Below, in pieces: positions 46,375 through 56,134 of a stretch of DNA of 64,000 nt; position 1 is the stretch's first letter; each line of letters opens with the position of its first letter. The stretch is from NCBI GenBank assembly GCA_011109175.1, contig RDEW01000012.1, positions 1,215,220 through 1,279,219 on the forward strand, in the 5' to 3' direction. The notes beneath the pieces were generated by a model, which was not told the DNA's origin, did no database searches, and saw only the letters and a list, made by a program, of their open reading frames with translations. Source of the DNA: Dicyema japonicum (lineage: Eukaryota; Dicyemida; Rhombozoa; Dicyemidae). Made by a program: the position numbers and the translations under genes.

Positions 46375-48451
46375 TGTGACCCATTAATGTGGTTCATAGC
46401 CATAAAAGGAAAAAGGTTAATTTTTAATAATATTCCTCATATGTTTTTTTTCAAAAAATGTATTTTCTTGCGTGTCAATAAGCTCTAATTGTAGTTCTTG
46501 GCTAAAGGGATTTTCAGAATGCAGTTTTATTCTTAATTTTTCCTGATTCAAAAATCTGCCGGAAAACTTTAGAACAAAATATATCTCAAGTGATCCTATT
46601 TCTTGTAGTTTTAAGCAAAAATTAATACATGTTTGTTTTCGCTGAAAAAGATGAAATATTAGCTAAGTACAAAATATTCCATGTTTTTTTACTGTAGTTT
46701 GAAGCTTAATTATGTGTCAAGAATATCAACTGAGAAAGAAAATTTTGCGAATTCTTCAAGAATTGACAAATGTGGTGATGAAAGAAGGTTCATTTTCAAC
46801 AAGGAAACAAAGCTTTCAGCATTAAATACTTTCCTAACTGCCTTTTGTTAATTTGTGGGCATAAAAATCAGGTTAAATTGCCTTTATTTGCCGAGTATAT
46901 GGTTCCCAACAAGCAAACTTGAAAGAAAAAAAACCGATTACTCTGGAACTGGTGACGCCAGAGGAGAGCACTCTTCTCTATCTGGTCTACATATCAAATT
47001 TTGATGAGTGTCACCGTTTTAACGAACTCGTGTTCGAGAGGGTTACCCAACTTGGATCCCTAGATCAGCTAGACTTGTCGCGGCCCATTGTTTTTCGAGG
47101 CTGATCATTAAGTTGATCGAGGACGGACTCGTGATGCTTGCATCAACTTCCTCTGTTTTGCCTCCTGTTCTGAGCGCACCCGACTGATCTGCAGGAAGTG
47201 AATCTTAACTCAGTCATAAAACTACGAAAACGTTATTCAGTGACTCGAATCGTGTCAGAGTAAAGACCCTGATAATTCATTGGAATAGCTTCCTTGATTG
47301 CTTAGATATAAAAATAATTTTATCCGATTTTTACAAGTTTTTTTTATGTTTAGAGAAAATTTTAATTTGTTAAATTTAATGATTCCGGGGTTATAATCAA
47401 CGGTTAAATATCATTAAATCGCGTGAACTGATCAATTTTTAGAATAAATACATATTTAGACATCACTACATAATTAATAGACAATACTGGCATTGAGTTG
47501 ACATTACAAAGTGCACGCTAACAATATCTTCAACAATAACTCTATCCGAGACACTCAACCTTCCGATTAATCAAATCCACTAACTACAAGAACATCTGTA
47601 CGTCTCTTACTACCTCAAAGAACACTCTTGAAATTCCTTATCAGAAACACGAACTTAGAAATAAATTTAAAACTTTGTGTACACACATACAATACCAGGC
47701 AAATAGAGACAAAAATAGGGAGCACAAACCAGGACATAGAATCTTTATTCCACCAACTTAAAAAAAATCTATAGCTTATTGCTTTCGCTGATTTTAAAAA
47801 GCTTATGTGCGCGTGCAATCATGTAAAATACCGAACCTTCTACTAGTTTGCTATAACAACGAATTGGTTATCTTCCAAATATAGATATTTATTGCATCAC
47901 ATATGAGTGATTTAATTAATAAATAAAACATCGAAAACCAATGAAATAAACAATTTTAATACCAACTCTCTACGCGCGACCAGTCAATCAATGTCAAATT
48001 AACTTAAAAATTAAAAATCATTATTCAAATGTTTTTCACATACTTTTTTATATAAATTAAATTATTCCGAAGACCAAGGGTAACCAACTAACTCCTTGAT
48101 CCTGAATCGTTCCAGAACTTGTATTCTGTAAAGTTTTACTCATTAGCGGAAAGAAATGAGAGCAAATGGTTGAAATGAATATGCAAATTCGGAAAACAAT
48201 CTATTAAATCAAATTTCTTTTATTTTCAAACGAAAAAATTAATTTAGACAATAATTAGGACGACAGAATGGCGATGGCGTTACCTCTGATAATCGCCATT
48301 TCGAGCCTCTGCCTCAACCAGAGTCCCTCCCGTGGCTCGCATTTTTTTGAGGCGAGTTTGCTCCAATGCTGTGGAGAAGGGCGTCTGTCTTCGCGCCTAC
48401 AGTTCTAGTGTCTCGACAGCAATAAGGGCGAAATGGTAGTGGCCTTCGAGG
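46375..48451. repeat. Left arm (outer block) of a large inverted duplication
   Basis: Reads as the reverse complement of about 56135-57840. Shared strings include ATGTATTTTCTTGCGTGTCAA, GCTTCCTTGATTGCTTAGAT and the CGCGACCAGTCAATCAATGT region. The left arm carries an extra 385 bp (about 47385-47768) that the right arm lacks. By eye the arms are roughly 85-90% identical with many small indels. Confidence 0.85.
46919..47104 (+). pseudogene. Unrecognised coding-like block shared by both arms
   Basis: The frame KKPITLELVTPEESTLL, then YISNFDECHRFNELVFE, corresponds in the opposite arm (57113-57361, minus strand) to KKPITQELVTPEERAFFS, then HIKYDECQRFNKIVFEI. Similarity between the two at protein level, with frames broken differently, suggests that the ancestral sequence was a gene or exon. 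I do not recognise the family. Confidence 0.35.
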
Positions 48452-49252
48452 GATTCGTACTTATGGATCTACTTGACCTCCGCCTGGTCGGCTGCGTCTC
48501 CAGTAGAGTGCGTCGCCGTCAGTAATCTGGATCCTGAGAAGGTGTCCACACACGTTGAGTCCCAGACGAGTGATTTTTCGTAGGAGTATGGGAATAACGT
48601 CATTCCATCCGGCCTTTCCTGTCGCCTCTGTCTAAGCCCAATGTTTCCAATTGAGCCGGAAATTTCGCAGCCTTGAGGGCTCAAAATATGATGTCACTGA
48701 AAGGTGCGTGGCGCGGGGCTCGACCAGTATTTAGTCGGCAAAAGAGTAAATGTAAGACTTTCGTATTAACGTCCCAGCCGCAACGGCATTTGTGTCTCTG
48801 GAATATGTCCAATCCTCGGCGCAGTGCGACCCCGATCCTCATGCTGTTTTCGTCAAGGAGGGTCCCCAGCACGGTAGGGCCTCGAGCCAGATTCCATTTC
48901 CGCGATGTGCAACCGACTTAATGCTTGCTAGTGAGTGTTGGTTGGCTTTTTTCTTAGCGGCATCCAGAGTGCTCATACATGAAGTTGAGTCCCAACTCTT
49001 CTGGGAAGCGAAGTTCGACGGGAATTCCAAGTCCAACTCACCCCGCAACTTGCAATATCTGTCAAGCTCCAAGTCCAAGGTATGTCCGATTACGTTACAT
49101 AGGACTGCTTGGACCAAGCGACATCCGTCGCATAGGATAAAAAGTAGGCAGGGTTCAAGATAGGATCTCAACCCAATGCCCCCATCTATTAAATTAAGAG
49201 CCCATTTATATTCTTTATTATGGGAAGAATCTCCGTAGGTGTATACAATCAA
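48240..49252 (-). pseudogene. LINE C-terminal region (zinc motif plus RPDG domain)
   Basis: Minus-strand frames give, in order, SIKSVAHRGNGIWLEALP, LGTLLDENSMRIGVALRRGL, HKCRCGWDVNTKVLHLLFC, APFSDIIFRALKAAKFP, then RQERPDGMTLFP and KSLVWDSTCVDTFSGS. This is the well-known C-terminal block of animal non-LTR elements with a C-x-C...H-x4-C zinc motif and a PD-(D/E)XK-like domain. Several frameshifts are present. Its last 210 bp (48240-48451) also lie in the right arm of the inverted duplication, so the LINE was there before the duplication. Confidence 0.75.
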
Positions 49253-49308
49253 TATAAAACTTTCGAAGTCTTTAATCTCATCGTAAACAAATTAGCACAC
49301 AATTACGT

Positions 49309-49800
49309 GTGAGACTATACAATGCCTTCGTGAAACCAGTTTTAATGTACAACGCTGCAACCTGGGGTGTCTCAGAAGCGGTAATGGACAAACTAGATGC
49401 CTTCAATCGTAAGCAACTCCGATGTTGCTTGGCATCAACTGGCAAAAAAAATTACAAACAAGAATCTATACAAAGTATGCAATACAAGATCATTGAGTCT
49501 GGATATCCAGGAATCAAGATGGCGTCTGTTTGGTCACATCCTTCGAATGAGCCAGATGACGCCTGCTAAAATAGCAATGGAGAACTATTTCTGCCCAGAA
49601 GTGAATACCTCGTTCCGTGGAAGACCTCGCATAACTTTACCAGAGGTTCTACACAAGGACCTGACCAATGTAGGACGAAAGCTGAAAACTGGAGATGATC
49701 TGGATACGCTCGGAATAACTGCCTGTAACCGCAGAGCATGGAAGAAGTTAGTCAAGAGAATTGTGGAAGAAAAAATAACCTGAAGAAAAATACGGCACAA
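49309..49800 (+). pseudogene. LINE family B C-terminus
   Basis: RLYNAFVKPVLMYNAATWG, then LDAFNRKQLRCCL, then, after a frame change, RWRLFGHILRMSQMTPAKIA and FRGRPRITLPEVL, then GDDLDTLGITACNRRAWKKL. This is the post-RT region of endonuclease-reverse-transcriptase LINEs. The element ends in a TTAATAATAATAA tail near 49840, matching the tail of the copy at 52040-52400. Confidence 0.75.
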
Positions 49801-49844
49801 GCGGAACCTTAATTAAATAAATTACAAAGTGCTATTAATAATAA

Positions 49845-50175
49845 TAAAGTCTTTAGACAAAAATGGTTGCAAGAGTCACAAGTAGATATCAAGAATAACA
49901 TTTTGTTTAATACCATGGTATTTTTCGTAAATTAATTTGCACATTTTGGAAACACCAGGATGTCTGATAGAATGTTCCTTAGCTAAAATTGAGTTTATTC
50001 TAGTTTCTTGAAAGGAGGTACAAAAGTTTCCATTAAGTAAAAAAGTAATTCTCAATTTAATAGTTTTAAATTATGACATTTCTGTAATTTATAATTTTCA
50101 TTATTTCAAACAGTGTATATTGTATGAAGAAACCATAGCAAAATGAAACGTGCAATAATATATTTTTTAAAAAGA
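49845..50175. repeat. Left arm (middle block) of the inverted duplication
   Basis: Reverse complement of about 55010-55385; shared strings include GGATGTCTGATAGAATGTTCC and AATACCATGGTATT. Confidence 0.8.
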
Positions 50176-50439
50176 AATGAAAAATATTAAAAAATTATAA
50201 AATATTCAAAATATTATTTCAAAATTGTATTCAACGTTTATTTCATTTAAATAAGGAGAAAGGGACCAATCGCTCGACCGTAGCAAAACTTAAATATTGT
50301 TAATGATTACAAGTGATGAACTGGTCATGTCAACCTATACAGTATCGAAAGTCCAAACGATATACGACAATTCTTGAGAATTTTTTTATAACGACATCAA
50401 CGGTAAACATTTTTTCATTTATAGATTTCTGTCTTTTAA

Positions 50440-50720
50440 TTTTATAAAAAAATTACAATTTAGTGTTTAAATCATTCCGTCTTATTTATCATTAGATACA
50501 AATTAAGAAACATCAGTTTTATTGAGTTTTTTAAGTATTATATCTCTTTTTTGTAACTCTTTTATTTATTCATACTATAAATACAAAAATTAAAAATTTT
50601 CGATTTTATATATAAAATTTCTTTTGTTTAGGAACGATTACTTATTTTAAGTTTAGTATTCAGCTCTGGACAGTTCGAATTACTGAGTTGTTCTCATGTG
50701 TTTTATTTATTGTAGCACTT
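50440..50720. repeat. Dispersed repeat, diverged partner at 61455-61745
   Basis: Shared order: AAAATTACAATTTA, CATCAGTTTTATT, TTTTTTAAGTAT, TTTTTGTAA, and GTTCTCATGTGTTTT against GTTCCCATGTGTTTT. Same strand, low identity. Confidence 0.5.
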
Positions 50721-50827
50721 TAATGATCATTAAAATTAGTTCACGTAAAGTATCAGATCAGGGATGATAAGTCAAACTTATCATTGCAAGACAAATGGTT
50801 ACCGCCCTAATTTCGGAGGAAAGATGA

Positions 50828-51047
50828 TTTTTTTAATTTTGTCTAGAAACATGTTCGACGTTGTATGGACAAAAATGAGAGACCTGAAATCGGTCTCATA
50901 TTTTTGAAAAAAAAATAATTTTTTAATTTTTTCTAGAAACATGTTCGACGTTGTATGGATAAAAAATGAGAGACCTGAAATCGGTCTCATATTTTTGAAA
51001 AAAAAATAATTTTTTAATTTTTTCTAAAAACATGTTCGACTTAGTAT
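50828..51047. repeat. Tandem repeat, about 90 bp x 2.4, with an internal palindrome
   Basis: Each unit contains CTAGAAACATGTTCGACGTTG and the inverted repeat GAGACC-TGAAATC-GGTCTC. The copies are almost identical, so the expansion is recent. It lies in the part of the left arm that has no counterpart in the right arm. Confidence 0.85.
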
Positions 51048-51534
51048 GGAGATATATTGGAGACATTGACATCGGTCCCTGTCGGGAGCCACAGCAGTTA
51101 ACGAGCCGCAGAGGTTACCTTTGAATGCTGAAATCAATGTCAATCATTGTCAAAAAAATAAAATAATCAATTAATTCAAAGCAAACATTAACTAATTTTT
51201 CACAATTATCATTTTAAGACGTTTAAAATGCACCTTGTTCACAATTCCCTCACTATCTTTAACATTGACAAAATTGTGGAACAATTTTGCATCAATAGTA
51301 ACAGCATCTGCGTAGGAATGCTCAAATTTCTGCTGACGTAGTGAATGATTAGTTCCATAGACCTTCTGAATAAGAACCTTTTAAGTAATTATAAATTGAA
51401 TACACTATCTGCAATGTTAAATTCATATTTCGATCGATGCACGCCCATTTTTTTATTCATCTTTTTATAATAAAGAGAATTCAAGTCTACCTTTACTATA
51501 TGTTTCGGGGCTGTCTTTATTGTCTGGTTCTGTT

Positions 51535-51830
51535 AATTCAGCAATATTATCCACACTTTGCAGGTTGTCTGAGGTACGCATTTGATTGTATAAAAAAACA
51601 CAGCCTTTCGAATGTGCCTTTTCCACTTTTTCTTGTCATCCGAACCATCATTTTCGATAAACTCCCTGAGATCGTCTGATAGCAGTGTTTCAACAATCCC
51701 TTGAATCTAGGGATTGTAGGGTCTTCCATGAATTTGAATTATTTTGTACTCTTGACGGAGTTTTTGATATTGTAATTCCTGAACTGCGTGCCATTGTCTG
51801 ATTGCAAGTATTTACCAAGCCTGTGATCCA
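51535..51830 (-). pseudogene. Integrase catalytic core fragment
   Basis: The minus-strand frames give LGKYLQSDNGTQFRN (second catalytic D of the DDE integrase) and then KIIQIHGRPYNP, a stop, then IQGIVETLLSDDLREFIEN, where the last acidic residue of the triad lies in GIVE. One stop and one frame change break it. The N-terminal zinc finger and first D are missing. Confidence 0.6.
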
Positions 51831-52039
51831 TTATTTGTCAGCTATTTTTGTTCAGTAGGTTCCAATTGAATGCATATTTTGAATATATGTCTAATAACTA
51901 ATAAAGTTTAAATTTTTTATTCGGTACCTCATTTGTTTCGCAATATTTACATCCTCATCATTAAGGATAGACTCTTCATTATCTTTGACATCAGTGTTGC
52001 TACTAGGCATCAGGTCAAAGTGACGAAATTTTCTAGCGT

Positions 52040-52400
52040 GCATTATTATTTATTATTATTAAAGCACTCCGAGAAGTCATAAAATTAATCAAGCCTCCCT
52101 TGTGCCGTATTTCTAGCCATCCTCTCTATCAGCCTTTTCCAGGACCCTCTACTTCGTGCCAGTTCCCTTAAGGTATCTAGGTCGTCTGCGGAAGTGAGCT
52201 TCAGTCCCACAGCCGACAGGTCTCCATTCAAAATAGTTGGAGTGTGACTCTTGGTCTTCCACGGAAACCGGCTCCCGTATGCATTAAGTAGTTTTCCATG
52301 GCGATATTCGCGGGTACTTGAGCATTTAGACGTAAGATATGTCCAAAGAGACTCCATCTTGATCTGAAGATCTCCTCGGATAGTATCCCAGATTATTATT
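52040..52400 (-). pseudogene. LINE family B C-terminus, nested
   Basis: Minus strand: SADDLDTLRELARSRGSWKR, a stop after AQGRLD, then a tail of TTTAATAATAATAAATAATA. Matches GDDLDTLGITACNRRAW at 49690. It splits the Ginger-like element, so it inserted later. Confidence 0.7.
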
Positions 52401-52770
52401 TTATATTCAATGAATAGTTAGCCAGACTAAATTACAGTAAATTTTTGATAAAATAATTTAATAATTATTATATTATTATCGTAAAATAATCTTTATATCG
52501 GAATATAATAATTTATAAAAATAGAAAAAATTTTAGTATTGATTAAGTTTTAATTAAAATGACAGCTATGACGACAGATGCCAGCTGTCAAAGGTAACGT
52601 ATGTGGTTCGGTAACTGCTGTGGCTCGCGATAATATAAATTGATTATAATTATTCTAATATTTAACAATTAATTTGTTACTCTGAAATGGTTAACCTTAA
52701 TCATTCTAAAAAAGTAATTAGGTAATAAATAGTTTTTATTTGCGAAGAAATAAAGAAATCAAATTTGAAA

Positions 52771-54026
52771 ATGATAGGGATTCGACAAATAAGGTTAACT
52801 TTTTACATCTGTTTGGTTAATAATAAAAGGTATAAGATATATTAGTAACTATCATTTTGATATTTTTGATTCACAAACTGACTAAGACGAATGTGTCTTT
52901 TAATATCAATTATACGACTTGTCAATTACTATTGAAAGGAAATCATGAAGTGATTTCAAAGTTGAAGGATGAATAGACAAACACGTTCGAGTATTATTCG
53001 AATCAGAAACTGTAAAAAACACGCAAAATCAAGTGGATATTTTTCATATCCGATATCTCAAGAGGAGCAAGCTAATCCACTAGCCTACTTGTTGATTGTT
53101 TACAGAAACTCTAAACAAGTTGAACAACTGCTCAGAACAATTTATAGAACAAATAACCATTATTGTATCCACGTGGACAGAAAATCCGATTCAGAATTTC
53201 TACAGAGTATTAAAAATTTCACAAGCTGTCTCCCAAATGTGATTGTAAGTAATACATATGGCGTCAAATGGGGGACAATCACTACATTGCTCGCAGAAAT
53301 AAAATGCATGGAATTACTATACAAAAGTTTGACTGATTGGAAATACATAATAAATTTAACAGGAGAAGAATTCCCATTGAAATCAAATAAGGAAATTGTA
53401 AGAATAACGAAAGCTCTCAACGGGTCTAATTGGATGGAGATTCCTATAATATTACCGTATATTTTGCTTTGGGATTATTTTAGAAAATACAGATATGAAA
53501 AAAAGGCCGATAATTTTAGAAATGGAATTAAACTATACAAGGCAGGTTTACACGGTGTTTTCTGTCGGGGATTTGTCGACTTTATATTGAAAAATGAAAC
53601 TTCCTCTGAATTACTTAAATGGTTGGAAGACACACATTGTCCTGATGAAACATTTTATCCAACATTAAACTATAATTCCAAAATTTTGAAAGTTCCAGGA
53701 TCATTGTCAGGTATATATATTATTATTTGAGCCAACATCGATCCTTAAAGCTTGAACCACAAATAAGAAATCGCTACAAACAATGGTTTACAGGGTGCTA
53801 TGGCTTCTTTGCTCGTGGTGTATGTATTTTGGGAGCACAGGATTTACAATATGCTGTTAATAGTAAAGCTATTATCGCCAACAAATTTCATGCAGATTAT
53901 AATCCGTCTACTCTAGATTGTTTAGAAAATTGGATTCGAATGAAGTCAATGAATCTTAATGATGAGTTTGACAACGACTACTTGGACATTTATAGAAAAC
54001 AGATTTTTGTTAAGAATCATGTATGA
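52771..54026 (+). CDS. GCNT-like: GT14 core-2/I-branching-type beta-1,6-N-acetylglucosaminyltransferase
   Basis: This is a Golgi type II membrane enzyme that, in this family, transfers GlcNAc from UDP-GlcNAc to O-glycan or I-antigen galactose/GalNAc. Four exons join cleanly: 52771-52810, 52837-52960, 52992-53705 and 53732-54026, with introns of 26, 31 and 26 nt. They give 390 residues; vertebrate members have about 400-440. A short cytosolic N-terminus MIGIRQIR is followed by a signal anchor (TFYIYILVTIILIFLIH), completed only after the first intron is removed. Family blocks follow: PLAYLLIVYRNSKQVEQLL, HYCIHVDRKS, SCLPNVIV, WKYIINLTGEEFPLKSN, CPDETFYPTLN, PGSFQ and the C-terminal GVCILGAQDLQYA, then IANKF. 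No frame break was found. A degraded inverted copy lies 340 bp downstream. The exact acceptor specificity cannot be read from sequence. Confidence 0.88.
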
Positions 54027-54365
54027 CTAACAATTCAAGTAAACCTTTATTTCAGTTCAATTTTGTTAAGGTAAATCAAATGATTTTACTGTTACATATT
54101 ATTCATTATTGGTAAGTATGAAATTGTTACTTTACTTTATTTTCCCATGTTTCTTTTATTTACTATTTGCTCCAATTATTTTGTTCCAACTAAAAAGAAT
54201 TGTACAAACTGATAATATAGTTATTTAGAACCCGACCTCCCTACTTTATATGAGACCGAATTTTCTCAGGCATCCACAGCTAGTGATGGACGCTTCCATA
54301 AGTCTTTGATGTTTACAGAGGTCACAGGTAGGAGAAAACATCTTAAAGAATTATTGATAACTGGT
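54027..54365. other. Spacer downstream of the glycosyltransferase gene
   Basis: Part of the unique centre between the two inverted arms. No coding motif; a polyadenylation signal cannot be placed with confidence. Confidence 0.4.
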
Positions 54366-54934
54366 ACGGACTTTTTTTCATATCTGTATCTTCTGAAATA
54401 ATCCCAAATCAAAATATATGGTAATATTTTAGGATACTCCATTCAATTAGACTCGTTGAGAGCTTTCGTTATTCTTACAATTTCCTTATTTGATTTCAAT
54501 GGGAATTCTTTTCCTGATAGATTTAATATGTATTTCCAATCAGTCGAACCTCCGTAAAGTAATTCCATGCATTTTATTTCTGCGAGCAATGTAGTGATTG
54601 TCCCTTATTTGACGTCATATGCAATAATTACAATAACATTTTGGAGACAGCTTGGGAAATTTATTTTACTTTGTAGATATTCTGAACTGGATTTTCTGTC
54701 CACGTAAATACAATAACGGTTATTTGTCTATAAATTGTTCTGAGCAGTTGTTCAACTTGTTTCGAGCTTCTGTAAACAATCAACAAGTAGGCCAGTAGAT
54801 TAACTTGCTCTTCTTGAGATATTTGGTATGAAAAAATATTTACTTGATTTTTCGTGTTCAGCACAGTTTGTTTCCCAAATGTTACTCAAACGTTATTTGT
54901 CTAATTCATCCTTCAACTTAAAATTACTTCATGA
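54366..54934 (-). pseudogene. Inverted partial copy of the GCNT-like gene
   Basis: Reverse complement of about 52944-53510, covering the end of exon 2, intron 2 (here 33 nt) and the first 70% of exon 3. It reads SQEEQVNLLAYLLIVYR, then SKQVEQLLRTIYRQ, then loses frame where the intact gene has NNHYCIHVDRKS. Later blocks match FPLKSNKEIVRI in other frames. Because the intron is still present, this is a DNA-level duplication and not a retrocopy. Promoter, signal anchor and 3' end are missing. Confidence 0.85.
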
Positions 54935-55009
54935 CGCTCTTGATGCGCTTTTATCGTAGGAGATTTTACGGTATCAAAAGATAATTTTTTCATTTCTTTT
55001 AAAAATACA

Positions 55010-55385
55010 TAATATTTTTTTTATTTCTTTTTAAAAATACATTATTGCACTTTTCGTTGCTATGGTTTTTTCATTCAATGTGCACAGTATGAAATAATGA
55101 AAATTATAAATTAGAGAAATGTCATAATTTAAAACTAATAAATTGAGAATTACTTTTTCACTTAATGGATACTTTTGTATTTCCTCTCAAAAAACTAGAA
55201 TAGCTCAATTTTAGCTAAGGAACATTCTATCAGACATCCTGGTGTTTCTAAGATGTGCAAATTAATTTGCGGATAATACCATGGTATTATTAATTTGCAC
55301 ATCTTAGAACAAAATGTTATTTTTCCTGATATTTACTTGTCATTTTTGCAACCATTCCACTCTAAAGACTTTGAAGATATTCGAC
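55010..55385. repeat. Right arm (middle block) of the inverted duplication
   Basis: Reverse complement of 49845-50175. Inside, ATACCATGGTAT and TTAATTTGCACATCTTAGAA with its inverse form a local hairpin that is only partly present in the left arm. Confidence 0.8.
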
Positions 55386-56134
55386 TTAATTTAATAGATT
55401 GTTACTTAGAATATGCATATTTATTTCCACCATATAATCTGTTTTTTTGACTAATGAGTAAAACTTCACAGAATATAGGAAATTTTTTAAAGACATGTAC
55501 AACTCAGTTGGCCAACCTGCAACCTTTCATTCGGATAATTGAAAAAATGTTTTGTAAATCTCTGGAGTTTCAAGATTATTTCGTGATTGGGGGATAATGA
55601 AGATTGATGGTAGACTATGACACCCTTTATAACAATTACAAGTTAACAGCTATAATCAAACAATGAAGGGAAGGTTAGCAAAACTCTATTTTTTGTGAGG
55701 AAAGAACATTTACATTTGTTGTTTTCACACATGAAACGAAAAAGTTTCAAAAATAAAGAATTAATAATTACTTAGGCGTTATTAATTTTTAAATCGTTTT
55801 TATGGTTAATTTTTATATGTTCATTCAAACTTAAGGTTTCTATTAGTCTCATAACATCAATTATACTTTTCGTGAGACTAAGAATGTTTCGATAGCCATA
55901 TGAGAGATAGAAAATAGATCTATCTTACTGGGAAAACGGCCAATGCCTTGCCGGCATCAAGAGGATCCAGCTATTTTTTCAACAGGGGACGATGTCGTTA
56001 CCTGAATACAAGTTCTGGAACGAGTCAGGATCAAAGAGTATGGTTTCCATTGGTTTTTGAAATAATTTATCTAAAAAAGTATGTGTAAAACAGTGAATAG
56101 TTGATATTTGATTGAATGATTTTTAATTTTTAGA
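55386..56134. other. Right-arm-specific sequence
   Basis: Contains partial second copies of motifs of the outer block (CTAATGAGTAAAACTTCACAG near 55455) and a LINE-type tail at about 56018-56075. No gene. Confidence 0.4.

Larger units (their letters stand above)
51080..52632 (-). mobile_element. DNA transposon with about 50-bp TIRs and a retroviral-type integrase remnant (Ginger-like)
   Basis: The left end TGTCGGGAGCCACAGCAGTT and the reverse-complemented right end TATCGCGAGCCACAGCAGTT stay similar inward for about 50 bp (GTTACCTTTGA in both). Between them lies an integrase-core remnant on the minus strand, interrupted by a LINE insertion (52040-52400). A Ty3-type integrase inside TIRs is the hallmark of Ginger/GIN transposons. 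No clear target duplication was seen, and a chance inverted repeat around LTR-element debris cannot be excluded. Confidence 0.5.

Noticed and set aside
50828-51047. Tandem 90-bp units considered as a CRISPR-like array
   Set aside because: Units are contiguous without unique spacers, and the genome is eukaryotic.
52961-52991. Apparent stop and frameshift at the start of the GCNT-like gene
   Set aside because: Resolved by a 31-nt GT-AG intron that is also present (33 nt) in the inverted copy.
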